DNA of 64,000 nucleotides from Tetradesmus obliquus (GCA_030272155.1 CP126202.1:1426001-1490000), one strand, 5' to 3'. Shown: positions 1 to 17,737, counted from the stretch's first letter. Notes: generated from the sequence alone by a model not told the origin. A program made the numbers and translations.

Positions 1-4713
<4,713 letters not shown>

Positions 4714-6340
4714 TTGCAGGGTTTCGAACCCTCGCTGGCGGGGCGCTTCGCCCATTTCGGTGCTTTCGGCTCGCTTGCCAAGCAGAAGTTTCGGAAGCTG
4801 CGCCAATTGCGCATGTGTTGAAACGGGGTGCATAGAGCTATCAAAGCATACGAGACGCCATTCATGTTTGTATTTCTAGGCTACGATGCGCGAAAGACAG
4901 ATGTTTGATCATTCGAGGCGCGTAACCCAGCCTGCTGTACCTAGTTCGCCTCGAACTTGTTAGCTGAACGTCATAAACTGTTCCTTTCTTGAAAATTTTT
5001 CTTTCCAACAAAAATATTACCCCTATAAAAACCATTAGTGGCCGCCAAAGCTGCAACGGCACTCTTACACGAAGAGCGCAAGGTACTGCACGCACATGCA
5101 CATGTGCACATGCACGTGCTGCAGCTTCTCAGTGATTGCTGCTGGCCTCTCTCAGCGCGAAGCTCTTCCAAAATTCAATAATATCACATTAATGTGTCTG
5201 TTAACGGAGGACCAGTTGCTCAAACTACATGCAATTGGTGTGCACACCTTGCTCAACAGCTTATAAGTGGCTTAACTTAATTAAGTAAGTAATTACTAAT
5301 TAAGTAAGCGTACGCCAGCCTGGCCAGTGCAGGATGTCGTGATATTTAAACAGCTGAGACAGGGACGATAACCACAGTCCATCAGTTGCAAGAAAAAAAC
5401 ATGCATTGCATGCTCAGCTGTTCAGCTGCTGTATCAGCAGCGCAGCACTGCTTGCTGTCCTCTGTTTGGTGCGAGTGAGCCTGCTGGTGGGTGAACAGCA
5501 GGCGCCAGTGACACCATCACCATCCTACCCATGTCACGTCACAGCACAGTACACGAGCCCAGCATTGCTTGCAGGTGCACAGTTGTGAAATAAAATGCGT
5601 AAGACTGCCTTTTCACACGACCTGCCAAGCGGTATCAGCAGCCACCGCAGCACAGATAAAAGTGCTTGCTTGCACAGCCAAGCCTGAGCATGAAAGTGAC
5701 AAGGTGCCTCTGGAATCAAAGCAAGCCTCCCGCCAGCAAATGTAGCACCAATATATGTTGCGCAGTAGCACATCACCATGTACCTGCTTGAATGTTGCTC
5801 AGCATCAAGATCTCTTGGTGTTTGGCAGTGATAATAAAGCAGCTGCTGGTTAGTGCACCAGCGACAACATGTTGGGATCACAGCAGCACAGCAGGATAGC
5901 ACATGATTGGTGCCACACAAAACAAGAGGTGTGCATGCTCATGTAATCGATGATAGTTTTGCTAACTATGACACGGCAGACTTCACAACCCTGATGCACC
6001 GTAAAAGAACAGAGACAACAACGTGCTGTTTTTGTGATTGACCTCCCACGTATGTTCAACCACCAACTATGTTTGGGTACATTTGTACCATGTCTATTGC
6101 ATGGCGTGCTGCAATTCTGCTTTGGCAGGCCTGCCCATACGAAATCAGAACTCAGCTCCAGGTCACGCACAGTTGGATGCTGCCAACCACAGTAACACGG
6201 TTGAGTTGCAGTTCAGGCAAAGTTCTGATGTGTACTGATATCAAAACCTGCTGCTGCCAGCATGCTGTGTGACGCAGTGCTGGCAAGTACAACTGCCACA
6301 GCTGTTTGTGCTCCAGCACACTCTACCCTCAGCACTCACC
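4714..6340. other. Intergenic region between FRE-B 3' end and FRE-A start
   Basis: No gene is recognised. It must hold the FRE-A promoter and probably the FRE-B 3' UTR. An AT-rich block at 5165-5350 contains a direct repeat of TAATTAAGTAAG (about 5278-5289 and 5297-5308). Confidence 0.6.
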
Positions 6341-6349
6341 ACACAGCAT

Positions 6350-6520
6350 GCCAACAACAAATGGCTGTCACAGCTGGTACGCCTTGTGCACACAACCAAC
6401 TGGATCGAGACGGGTACGGTGCCGCACAGCAGGACAGCATGGCTCACAGCTGGTAGGTCTTCTGCACATAGTGCACCCCCTTCAAGCCACCACACATCAC
6501 CTGGGCATCTGCCACCAGCG
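6350..6520 (-). repeat. Two 3' echoes of the FRE-B terminal coding segment
   Basis: Downstream of the FRE-B stop. The nearer copy repeats LVADAQVMCGG…VHYVQKTYQL plus a stop codon without breaks; a farther degenerate copy (about 6350-6395) ends KAYQL-stop. The 16 bases at the far end of the first copy match FRE-A (window start), not FRE-B. Confidence 0.8.
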
Positions 6521-6555
6521 GTGCAATGATGTCCGGCAATACCGGCCCTCATGCA

Positions 6556-9027
6556 TCACAGCTGGTATGTCTTCTGCACGAAATGCACCCCCTTCATGCC
6601 ACCACACATCACCTGGGCATCAGCCACCAGCGCAGCTGGACCCATCGCATACACAGTGCAGCACACCCGACCCTCTGCCTCCCTCTTGTGCCTGCTGCTG
6701 CTGCTGCTGTTGCCAATCGCTGGATCTTCATGATATAGTCGTGGCAGTGCCGGCAGCTGCTGCAGTGAAGCCAGCCAGCCCTCAGTCAGCTGCTGCAGTG
6801 GCGGCCTGCCTTGTGTCACCGGCAGTGCCAAAGGCTGCTGCAGGGCTGCGTCACTGCTGCTGCTGCTGCCAGCATTCTGTACAGCAAAACTGGGTTCTGC
6901 GTGCAGCGCTGGAATCTGCAAATGGAGCCCGCCGCTGCTGCCAACCACCAGCTTGCCGCAGCTGCCGTGCCGTACTGCCTCTGCTGCTGCTGCTGCTGGC
7001 GTGCTGCAGGCGTCCACCGTGCAGCCAGCATCCTTCTCACTACTGATATATGCACTAGCGCTCAGCCGCCGCATAAACCAGGATTTGACCAGCTTGCTGA
7101 ATGCCAGGATGGCGAGGCCTGGAAGCACAATGCAGCCGGCTAGCAGGGCCACTATAAGAGCCCCAGCTTGTGCTGTGGGCAGCGGCTCTCCGGAGTGTCC
7201 GAGGATGGCGAAGTAACCAAGGAAGATTGCACACAGGGCCCCTGCAAGACCGGTGCAGCACAACAACAGGGCAGCGGCAGAAGAGCCGACCTGAGTGGTG
7301 CTGTACATGATGTTGGTTGTGGGCAGCGGCTCTCTGGAGTGTCCGAGGATGGCGAAGTAACCAAGCATGATTGCACACAGGGCACCTGCAACAAGGGTAC
7401 ATAGGATCGCAAATGGGCAGAGCGGTGATGCCATCACAGTGTATGGGGTGGCCCGGGCGGGCATTGCAACTAAGCAAGATTGCACACAGTGCCCCTGCAC
7501 ACACAGGGCACGTACGACAGGGCATCAGCAGAGCAGAACAACATGAGTGGTGATGTATCGGGTGGCCAAGGATGGCGATGTAACCGAGGAAAGCACACAG
7601 GGTTCCTGCAGTTGTAGACACAGCCAGGTGACAGGCGCCAGCAGAGAGGCATACCTTGATGGCCCGTCAAGCACCCGGGGTGCTGTACATTACATGTGGG
7701 CAGGGTTGATGCAGTGTGGATGCTCCGCAGAGACATGATGCTGCACTGTATCTTGTAGTATGACATAGCTACATGCCGACTGCCGTTACGCCTAGCAACA
7801 AAAGGCAGCTGTCGCGTCCGTCTCACCTGCGTAACCAGCCACCAGCAGCAGCAGCTGCAGCCAAGCCTGTCCACTGAAGCTGCCAGTGGAAACACCAGCA
7901 GCCACCGGACTGACAAGCAGCCCCGGCTTGCCTGCAGTGTCAACACTGCCACGGCCGCACTCGCTGCTAGCCCTGCTGCTGCTGCTGTGGCCACAGCCAC
8001 CCTCCCCGGCAGCCGTATGTGGGTCTGTGATAACACGAATGATTGCCTGGTCGGTCTGGTGGTGATGTCCGGCGTCTGCATCTGCATCTGCTGCTGCCTT
8101 TGCTGCTGCTGCTGCTGCTGCAGGGGGCATTAGCCCTGCCGTGGGCTTCAGGAGGAGCAGGGGCTGCTGCTCCTGCGGGTTGCATAGCTCAGGGCCTGCA
8201 TGCATGCGCGCATCAGGAGCAGCATGCACAAGTGGACTTGGTGGAAAGCAAAATTGCACTGCATGGAGCTCTCATTTCACAATGATGCAATGATGCAGTG
8301 CTACAACTGGGGTGTGGGCAATGCGAACTTGCAACTGCTGCCTGCTGCTGTGCAGCTGCGGCAAGCAGACAGTAGGCGCACCAGACAGCTGATGCAAACC
8401 AAACTTGGTTTGTTCACCTACACTCAAAATGATGTAACGCCACATGCTGTCATGCAACCAAGCTCCAGAAACGTGCTCCCGCACCCACCTGTGTAGAAGA
8501 GGCGCGTGGTCAGGCTCAGCCGCAGCGCTCCCGCCAGCGCCAGCAGCGGCGGGCACAGCAGCTCCAGCTCATGACGCTGCCTGAAGCTCCACAGCAGCAG
8601 CACCGGCAGCTGGCTGGAAGAGCAGCCGGCAGCAGCAGCAACAGCTGCTAGCTCCTGCAGGACGGTGAAGGCAGGAGTGATGCTGATGCCGCCTGCATAG
8701 CAGCAGCAAAGAAAACGACAGCGGCGGCAGTTGGCGAAGTATGTGAGCAGCGTCAACTAAATGCTGCTGCATCAAACATGCAACACACAAGATACAAGAT
8801 ACAAGATCCAGCATGACTCACAGCTGCTGGCGCAAGGCCACCGTACCATCACCCAGCTGAGCATCAACGCATCTCACTCGCCGTCACATCTTTACCCACT
8901 GTTTGCAAGCGATCTTCAAAGAATATTACGATTGCCAGGCAGGTCAGGCACATGCATAAGGGTTTGCAGCTCACCTGCCACAATGATAGCACCATCCAGG
9001 CTGCCTTTCTGCTGCTGCTTGCCTGAC

Positions 9028-9080
<53 letters not shown>

Positions 9081-10718
9081 GGTGCCAGCTGCAGTACTGC
9101 TGACATCTGCGTAAGGCCCTTGGATCTTCACACTAATGTTCACACCCCGCTGTGCAACATGTGCTATGAACTTCCTAGTCCAGCCACTGTATGCCTTCAT
9201 GTGGATGAGCGTGGCGGTTTGTGTTTGAGGTTTGGTCTTCAAAACCTCACCAGTCTCAGGACTAATACTGCCAGAGCCATTGCCTACAGGCCAGCGCACT
9301 GCAATGTAATCGAATGGATGCCAGGTTCCAAACCAGCTGACATCTGGACAGCTCAGCCAGACAGTACCACTGCTGGCAACTGCATAATCAGGTGCCAACA
9401 GCACCAGCGAGCACAGGCTGTTGTCGGGTGCTGCTTGTGCATGCATCACACGCACACTGCTGCTGCAAACAGCGTGCAGCAGCCGCATTGCGCATTCAGA
9501 GATGTACAGTACAAGACCAGGCATGAACCACCACACCATGCGCCAGTAATGACAGCACCCAAGCACCAGCATGCCGTAAAAGCCTAGATGATGCAGCGCT
9601 TTAAATACTTCATAGGCTCCCCTGCGGATTGCAGGCAGGCACGCAATCCACAGCGCAAGCACAAAAAGGAATGAAAGTCCTCCCATCAAGTTGTTGTGGC
9701 CTGGATCTTGTGAGAGAGCCTCTTCTATCCAGCTGCCTTCGAAGACCCAGGCTGCGTTGTAGAGCACACCATGTAGCAGCAGCAGCAGGCACACGATGTG
9801 GCCTAGCCAGCGGTGGTACCTGCAGGCACAGCAGCAGCGGCAGCAGCAGCAGCAGCAGCAGGGCGACGTGGTCAGGTGCGGCACGCCGTGCAGCAGCAGC
9901 AGCAGCAGCAGCAGGAGCAGCAGCAGGCAGATAATGTGGCCTAGCCAGCGGTGATACCTGCAGGCGGCAGCAGACGAGACGGCAGCCAGCAGCAATAGCA
10001 GCAGCAGGAGCAGTGTGTTGAGGTGACAATTTTTGCTTGATAGCATGCAGTTGCATGCGCACACAGTTGTCATAATGGGCATGTTGAAAGAGACGACGCA
10101 TTGTGGTGCATGCCTGTTACGTTTCTGCCGCTTTATGGATGCTATGTCTGCTATGCAGATCTGCACTTTTTACAACATGTCTCCACCTTGCCAAACCCTG
10201 CCTCACCGTATGGCCTCTGGGTAGGGCAGCCGCAGCGCCTGCAGCACCACTGACCCCCTTGTAACAGGGTACAGCAGCAGCACCAGGTTGGGCGCTATTA
10301 GAGAGCCACAGGATTTAGCCAGCATCTTGACAACCATCAACTGCATTGCATGGAGGCACACCAGGCACGGCAGCTGGTTCAACACGTGAAGACATGTAAG
10401 GAGTCTGCTAAGTGCATGCTTCGCTGCTGACGTCAGCAGGTCGACCTGCTGCTGCTCAAAGCAATGAGAGAGGATAGTTACATGTGGGTCCTGCCACCAT
10501 CTTAGTTGGTATGAGCCACAACAGGTTGAACACATGGTCTGAGACCAGAAAAGGAAAGCAATGCTGAGCTAGAACTTCAACCATGGGCCAACAAGCCGCG
10601 GCCAGCCAATGCTGCTGCTACATGGCGCTGCTGACATAAGCTGTATGCTGTTGGCACATGCTGCTGCAGCGTTGCCACAGCACGCACTGCTGCTGCATAC
10701 TGTATGCAGTAGTAACAG

Positions 10719-10750
<32 letters not shown>

Positions 10751-10955
10751 AGGCGGGTGAACCTCTCACCGCTATGGGCTGCGCCAGTCCCTGTTATGCT
10801 GCCTTTGCTGCCGTCTTCTTCATGTTACCTCCAAGCTGCCAGGAAGCCATACTTCATGCATCTGATCACGGCTGTTCTGTTGCTGCTGGTGATGCATGCA
10901 GCTTATGCATGCTGCTTTTATCGCTGTTTTCTATGCATTGTCGTTTGGTGTGCAC

Positions 10956-10995
<40 letters not shown>

Positions 10996-11358
10996 AGCTG
11001 CTGCTGCTATGCTCTGCAGGCCTCACCATTGTGGGCTGCGCCAGCCCCCGTTGTGCTGCCTTTGCTGCCATCTTCTTTGCATTTCCCATCACAATGCCAG
11101 ACATCCATGATGCATTCATGCCAGCTAAGAACATCAGCACTGCCAGGTCCAGCAGGGTGAGGCCGCCTAGGGCCTGCTGCCAGAAGCGCCTGGCAGCAGC
11201 AACAGCAGCAGCAGCAGCAGCAGCGGCAGCAGCAGCGGCAGCAGCAGCGGCAGGGGTTCAGATGATTTGGGAACAGCAGCTAAGAACAGAAGCGCTGCCA
11301 GGTCCTGCAGGGTGAGGCCACCAAGGACATGCTGCCAGAAGCGCCTGGCAGGCGGCGT

Positions 11359-11410
<52 letters not shown>

Positions 11411-11521
11411 GGTTCAGATGATTCAGGAACAGAAGCTAAGAACATCAGCACTGCCAGGTCCAGCAGGGTGAGGCCGCCCAGCAACTGCTGCCAAAAGCGC
11501 CTGGCAGGCGGCGGCAGCAGC

Positions 11522-11584
<63 letters not shown>

Positions 11585-11678
11585 GGTTTCAGATGATTTG
11601 GGAACAGCAGCCTGGACGCAGAGCACTGCCAGGTTCAGCAGGGTGAGGCCGCCTAGAGCATGTTGCCAGAAGTTCCTG

Positions 11679-11757
<79 letters not shown>

Positions 11758-12903
11758 CAGGGGCAGGGGTTTCAGATGATTTGGGAACAGCAGCCTAGAC
11801 CCAGAGCACTGCCAGGTCCAGCAGGGAGAGGCCGCCTAGAGCCTGCTGCCAGAAGCGCCTGGCAACAGCAGCAGCAGCAGCAGCGGCAGGGGTTTCAGAT
11901 GACTTGGGAACAGCAGCCTTGACGCAGAGCACTGGCAGGTCCAGCAGGGTGAGGCCGCCTAGGGCCTGCTGCCAGAAGCGCCTGGCAACAGCAGCAGCCG
12001 CAGCCGCAGCCGCAGCAGCAGCAGCAGCGGCGGCAGCGGCAGGGGTTTCAGATGACTTGGGAACAGCAGCCAAGAAGCACAGCACCGCCAGGTCCAGCAG
12101 GGTGAGGCCGCTTAGAGCCTGGTGCCAGAAGTGCCTGGCAGCAGCAGCAGCAGCAGGAGGAGGAAGTAGCAGTGTTAGGACAAGATCAGTGTTGTTTTGT
12201 GCCTGATCAGCCACATGGTATGAAGACATGTTTGCTGAGGCCGGCGAAGCTGTTGTGGGAGGTGTCATGCAGATGCTGTCACCCCCATGGCTGACAGCAA
12301 TGCGGGACAGCAAGGCGGCGGCCGCGAATGCAAGTGAAGCACTCTGCACTACAGGCACGACTTGGGGCTGCGGACGTTTCCTGCTGCTGCCGCTGCTGCT
12401 GCGGTGCGGCAGCTGCTGCTGCTGCTGCCCGCTGTTCCCCTTGACGGCAAGACAGCAATGCAATTGATTGATCTTCATACCACTGCTTGCAACCTCACTG
12501 TGAACTTCACATAACCGTCTCACCTGGGTGGCAGCAAGGTTGCTGCTAAGCGGCTGTAGCTGCTGAAGTGTGCAGCCTGCACAGCTTTGCCACACAGCGG
12601 CTGTAGCACCAGGATGGCTAGTGATGAAGCAGCCAGGAGAAAAGGGGCCAGAACCAGGAACAGCAAGTTGCTGAACAGGCTTGTGCACGCTGAGTTTGTT
12701 GGCTGATGTCTGCAGATGAACAGTGGGTGCTCCATTGCTGCTGCGATGCTGCTGTTGCTGCGCCAGTGGTGCGTGCCAGCAAGCAGCAGCCAGAAGCAAA
12801 GTGCCAGAGCAGCAGCCAGCCAGATGGCTCTGGCAAGCAGCAGGGCGCCTCTTGCTGCCATTTGTCGGATCGAACCTCCGCTTTTCTTTGTATTGTATGA
12901 CAT
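6556..12903 (-). CDS. Ferric reductase-like transmembrane oxidoreductase, paralogue B
   Basis: Complete paralogue of the gene at 1-4713. Exons: 12524-12903, 11027-11189, 10207-10340, 8975-9819, 8489-8692, 7827-8195 and 6556-7241, totalling 2781 nt (926 aa). Exons 2 (163 nt) and 3 (134 nt) match those of paralogue A in length. Haem pair H228/H242, FAD motif WHPFDY, nucleotide motif GGISITP and C-terminus VQKTYQL are intact. Exon 1 carries about 26 extra residues relative to A. The last exon encodes further hydrophobic segments (LGYFAILGH; ALIVALLAGCIVLPGLAILA), which suggests extra membrane spans in the C-terminal half. Intron 1 contains six partial copies of exon 2, each with its own acceptor; only the 3'-most copy (11027-11189) continues to a donor. 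The role is inferred to be iron reduction at the plasma membrane. Confidence 0.85.
7325..7612 (-). repeat. Three 5' echoes of FRE-B exon 7
   Basis: Copies of the exon 7 start (GALCAI-LGYFAILGH) begin at about 7386, 7492 and 7610, each after a CTGCA-type acceptor, upstream of the real exon at 7241. They decay with distance; the nearest is almost identical to the exon. Confidence 0.85.
9890..9957 (-). repeat. 5' echo of FRE-B exon 4 with CTG expansion
   Basis: Repeats YHRWLGHI and the Leu-rich helix start, with an intact CTGCAG acceptor at 9958. CTG units inside the copied helix are expanded. Confidence 0.8.
10726..10845 (-). repeat. 3' echo of FRE-B exon 2 with donor
   Basis: Copies the exon 2 end (KTAAKAA…GLAQP) and its GTGAG donor downstream of the real exon, with an in-frame stop. 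On the sense strand a (CAG)10 tract follows at 10726-10752. Confidence 0.75.
11190..12134 (-). repeat. Array of six 5' echoes of FRE-B exon 2
   Basis: Acceptor positions are 11344, 11500, 11675, 11858, 11981 and 12134 (real exon 11189), with spacing 123-183 bp. Each unit is (CTG)n, CAG acceptor, RFWQQALGGLTLLDLAVL-like coding start, then AVPKSSETP, and returns to (CTG)n without a donor. Spacing differences mostly reflect CTG length. Confidence 0.92.
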
Positions 12904-14588
12904 ATTGATGGGGATTAGCGAGAACAGCGGGATGAAGCCAAGTTTCCTGCTAATCCATTTGTGCACTGCTGTCTGCTTTAATGCACCCCGCCGGTGTGAG
13001 GAACTGTTGCGAGGGAGGCTTTGTTTGGAATAAGTTTGAGATGTGTACAAGCGGAGTCGGCGCAGTCTTAGGAAGTCTGGCACCATCTGGGCGCGTGTAC
13101 AGCGGGTGCCGGAAGCACATCTCACCCGTTCATCACCCGCTAGTAACCACCATAACAAACTTTCGCAAACCAATCCAAGAATAAATCGTTTTGCATGGTA
13201 GTCATGCACAGGAAGGATGTGCGATTCATGCTGCAGGCCCGCGTTACCAGAGGAACCAGGGCGACATCTCCGCTATGCGAAAGCGCGGCAACTTCTGCCA
13301 TGTTCTGCAGGTTGCTATCGCTCGAAATTTTCGAGTTTGTACAGCGTCACACAACAGCTTTCACGCTCATGAGCTGCCGCTTGGTCAGCAGTAAGCCAGA
13401 TTCTTGCAGTCACTGGTGTCACCGATGCTGTTCCTGCTAGGCTAGCAGCAGCAGCGCTGGTGTCGACACCCTAGCACCCCGTAGCACACTCACAGATAAC
13501 CTTTCACCATAGTGCTGACCACATGTTTTTGAGCTCAGGGCATGGCAAATGCAGAACTGCCTGCAAACAAGTTGTTACTGCTGCCAGGTTGCCCTGTTGC
13601 AACAACAGCAATTCAACAGTTGCATGGTTGCACATGCTCCCTCGAAATGGGCACCAGCGCAGTTGGCCCCCTTTGAAGCGCGCACGTGGGCATGTGTATA
13701 TCACGGTGTCATTTGCACTGGCCTCCCACCTTGAGGCCTCCCTAGGGACAACAAAAAGCTGTTGCTGTCATTGCCATCCCCACGCTGCCGTCGTGCCGCA
13801 AGTTGTACGTCAAGCATCTGTAACACGGTGGGCCGCGGCTCCAGTGGTACAGCCGGTGTCAGGCTTGGCAAGCAACAATTTGTTACACACATTTGCCAGT
13901 GGTGGCATCAGTAAGCTGTAAGGACATCACAGAAACAGCGTGGCTGGCGCAATGCAGTCTGTTGCGCCAACAGAAGCCGAGGCTTGCTACGGCGGCCGGC
14001 TCAACTGAGAACAACGCATCGCATGGTCAAACACCTGGCATATATGCACAGCTGCCATCATGCATGATGCATCACGACAGCAAGCTCGTCAAGTTGAGCA
14101 ACAGTCTTGCCTGGGAGCACAGCGGCTGCGCACTGCAGCGGCATTGCCACCTCCAACCACAGAAGAACAGAAACACACAGTCAAGCTGTCACGCCAAAGA
14201 GTGTCAGTGACACCACCAGCTGCGCACAACTCGCACTGCCCTCAACTACAGACTGCAGCAAGCGGTGCCACCTGCCAGCCGTGGTGCACAAGCCAATCCA
14301 CTGTGCTCAGCCTGATTGCAGTGTCAGCACACCGGATGCTGCTGCTGCTGCTGCCGCTGGCGCTGCTGCTTTATTGGCATAGCCAGGAGCTGAGGCTCCG
14401 CATGAGTGACACACCACCTCCACCGCGTGGCTGCTGCTGCTGCTGCAGCCGCTGGATTGTGACAGCAACGCCGCGTCGCTGCACAGCTGGTGCTGTCTGA
14501 CCAGCAGCGGGCCAGAACAACAGCGCTATGTCCCTATAAATCCACCATGACGACCCGCTGAGAACTAGATTGAAAGCCCATTTCGTGC
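12904..14588. other. FRE-B promoter and ClpT-like 3' UTR region
   Basis: No gene is recognised in 1.7 kb. Short frames on both strands have no similarity I recognise. TTACA at 13883-13887 (TGTAA on the minus strand) is a possible poly(A) signal for the ClpT-like gene, about 700 bp after its stop. Confidence 0.5.
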
Positions 14589-15313
14589 TCACAGGAACAT
14601 GTCCTGGCTGTCCAGCGCAGCACCCTCATAGCCCGGCAGGTCATACTTGACCCCCGTGCGCTTCTCGATCGCGTGTTTGACCCGGTCAAAGCTCAGGTCA
14701 ACGTCCGGGAACAGCGCGGTCAACACATCGCTCGCCGCAAACGCCATCAGCAGATCTTCTGTAGCCACCTTGTCGCGGCCTGCCCACATGCCGAAGCGCA
14801 CAGCACCTTGCACGATCAGGCTCGCGCGCTCCCCCCAGATGACGCGAGGTGTGAAGGCGCGGGGCTGCAGGCCGTCTGAGACGTTGAGGGCCCACAGCAC
14901 CTCATTCCAGGCGCCGTAGATGTCTGTCAGGCCCAAGTCCTGCAGCACCTGCATAACCATGAAAGGAGTTGTAGCACGGCGCAGCACAAGGGTTTGATTA
15001 CAGGCAGGGGAACAGCACAGGCACCTCGTCCCATGCGCCATAGATGTCTGTGAGGCCCAAGTCCTGCAGCATCTGCAGGAGAAAGTGAGAGAGCGCAACA
15101 CAGCACACAAGGCACCCAAAGTCGAAGCAAAGGCTTGAAAGCAAGAATGGAAAAAAAGCAGGACAGGTGCTTGCAACGGCGAACGTGCACGGTGCCACGC
15201 GTTACAAAGCATGCTCGAGGTGCTGCAGATCATGCAGCGGCGCTGCGAGGGTGTGGCTGCGCAGCTTGCAGTTGCATTTGACTGAGCCGCTTCATGCTAG
15301 TGCGGCTTGCAGT

Positions 15314-15345
<32 letters not shown>

Positions 15346-16023
15346 ATGTCGTGTGTTGTATGTGGCCAGCTGCTTTGCCTGATCACTGCTGCACATATAA
15401 TCAAGTGGGTGATGCACTCCATGCTCCTGCTGCTCGGCATGATGCTGCAGCCTGCCGTTCCATGCCAGCATTACATTGCCATGTGATGAAGCAGTTGCTG
15501 CCGCCTGCACATTCCAAGGCTATATCGCTGTCTCTGTGAATGCTGCATGATGCACAACTAATGCTGTGGACTCGGACAATCACCAGATGCTGCTGCTGTT
15601 GCAGATGCTGGACTCCCTCAGCCTTACCTGGCACGCTGTGTAGCTCTCCTTCTTCAGCAGACCCAGCAGCACCATCCACGAGTGCACGTTGTACGTTTCT
15701 GCTGTCCACGCCAATTTCAGGGCGTATGTGATGATCTCAAACACCTCTGGCTGCACCGCAGAAGGGCCCACAAGCTCCTCCACATCCATGGAAGCAGTAG
15801 CAGCTGCACGTGCTGCTACTGGGCTGCTGCTCGGCGTGTCCCGCCGCTGAATGTGCTGCTGAAGATGCTGCTGCTGCTGCGGGGCGCTGCTGATGCCAGC
15901 AGAGCTCCTGCTCGCTCTGCTGCTGCTGCGTGGAAGTGCTGCTGCTGCTACTGGGATCGCCCTGCGAGCGAGCCTGTTCTGCTGCTGGCTGGCGACATGC
16001 TGTTGCTGTGCTTGTAACTTCAT
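14589..16023 (-). CDS. Chloroplast ClpT-like protein (Clp N-terminal domain)
   Basis: Two exons, 15628-16023 and 14589-14948, give 251 aa. Residues 1-75 are rich in Ser, Arg, Ala and Gln and look like a plastid transit peptide. The rest resembles a Clp repeat (Clp-N) domain: TYALKLAWTAETYNVHSWMV, then LLGLLKKES, VLQDLGLTDIYGAW and a helical C-terminus ending DMFL. Plant and algal ClpT proteins are small Clp-N proteins that bind the stromal ClpPR protease core. There is no AAA+ ATPase module, so this is not a ClpC chaperone. The gene diverges from CCT5 across 475 bp. Membership of the ClpT family is recognised from domain pattern only; another Clp-N adaptor is possible. An echo of exon 2 lies upstream of it at 15015-15072. 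Confidence 0.6.
15015..15072 (-). repeat. 5' echo of ClpT-like exon 2
   Basis: Acceptor CTGCAG, then MLQDLGLTDIYGAWDEV, against VLQDLGLTDIYGAWNEV in the real exon. It sits upstream of that exon. Confidence 0.88.
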
Positions 16024-16498
16024 TATTGCAATGCGGCGGAAACAAATGCGCGATGATGCTCAGACAGCAGGCTTCGCTTTGTGGTCCCGCTTCGTCACAC
16101 CCACTCAGACAAATGATTACTACACATATAAACAAAACGCAACAAGTTTTTACGACTGCCTTTAAGGTGTTGAAGGCATGTGGCATGTCCTGCAGGGTCC
16201 ACGCTTGAGTTGAGCCCTCACAACTTTGCGGTCGTCCTGCTGACCGTCTGCTACTCAAGCTATGTACGTAAGGTTTGTGCAGCTGTACAGATCGTAAAGC
16301 TAACGCAGGAGTGACATACTTGCCTGTACAAAACTTGGCGCCAAGCGATCTGGACCCGTACAGCGTTGCACGCCCGCAGTTGTTGCTGAAATAGTTTTCA
16401 GTAGCCTGCAGTTACTAACAGCAACGACGTTTGTGTAGTCTGCGCCCAGCAGTCGTCGATCATTCTAGCTGTCAGCCTAATCGGGCGTCTGATCAGCC
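16024..16498. promoter_or_regulatory. Bidirectional promoter region, ClpT-like / CCT5
   Basis: The 475 bp between two divergent start codons must contain both promoters and 5' UTRs. No clear TATA box or shared motif is seen. Confidence 0.6.
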
Positions 16499-17614
16499 AT
16501 GTCGCTTGCATTTGATGATTATGGAAGGCCTTTCATCATTCTGCGGGTGAGTTGCCTGGCCTTGTTGCGGGCATGCGTCAAGCAGGATACTTTTGGCGGT
16601 GTGCTTTGAACTGACCGCGCCAGAGGCGTCAGCAGTGCACAAGGCAGCTGCAGCAGCTGCATCATGCTGATCCTTGTATATCATCATTGCTGTATGCAGG
16701 AGCAAGGCAGCAAGTCCCGCGTTCGGGGCACTGAAGCAGTAAAGGCCAACATCCTTGCTGCAAAGACTGTAGCAAGGACGCTGCGCTCTTCTCTGGGGCC
16801 TAAGGGCATGGATAAGATGCTGCAGAGCCCTGATGGAGACGTTACAATCAGTGAGTAGCCTTGCTTGCAGGAAGGGCAGCAGCTGAGAAAAGAGCAGCTG
16901 GGACTGTTTAGGGCGTGGTTGCGATAGCAGTAGCAGCATGCATGCAGTACAGCAGCAGAGCTGGACTGCGCTGTGTCGAGCTAGACGAATAGCATCGCAG
17001 ATAGCATCACAACTGAGGGCAAGAGATTGTGGCTGGAGCGCACAACGTATTGCAGTGGCGCGTGTGTATTTGGCAGATGATGGCTGGTGGGGTTGTGCAG
17101 CAAACTTCAAGCATCCTTTCTGTTTCGTTGCATCCCGCTGTGTGCAGTGGTGCCCAGCTGCTGTGGCCTACCAGTGGCTGCTTAGCGCTTCGAGCTGTGC
17201 TGATGCATGCTGTGTCTGTGTCATTATGTGGCACATAGTTCTGTGCCAGCTGTAGTGCTAGAGCATCGAAGGCCAGTCATGTGCAGAGCATTCTGCTTGT
17301 ATGCGTGCATCACGCGTGTCTGCAACTACCGCGTTGAAGAGACGTGTGATGCATGCATGCAATCCGCACTGATGTGCCCTTTGGTATGGCTAGGCGTCAG
17401 GCTCAGCATTACATGCACGCACCTGCAGCACTGCTGCAAGCAGCTTGGGCAAGCATATCTGGCCGCCCTCATATCAACTTGCCACTGTCCCTTGTAATCA
17501 TGTTTGCACTTTGCAGTTGTGTCAAGCAGCGTGTTACGTTCTCTAGCCGGTGCTGCTCGCCTCTGCCACCAGGCAAGCAGTCATTATGGTTGCCGTTCCC
17601 TTCCCTTCGCTGCC

Positions 17615-17658
<44 letters not shown>

Positions 17659-17737
17659 TGCTGCTGCTGCAGCCAATATCCTGCAGCAGATGCAAGTGCA
17701 GCACCTGATTAGCAACCTGCAACATCCAAGAAAACGT

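Noticed and set aside
12904-13209. N-terminal extension of FRE-B
   Set aside because: The frame is open upstream of 12903, but paralogue A aligns only from MSYK/MSYN, and the extension has no similarity to anything upstream of A.
14060-14500. A plus-strand gene between FRE-B and the ClpT-like gene
   Set aside because: The frame is low complexity and shows no domain; the region is better explained as 3' UTR and promoter.
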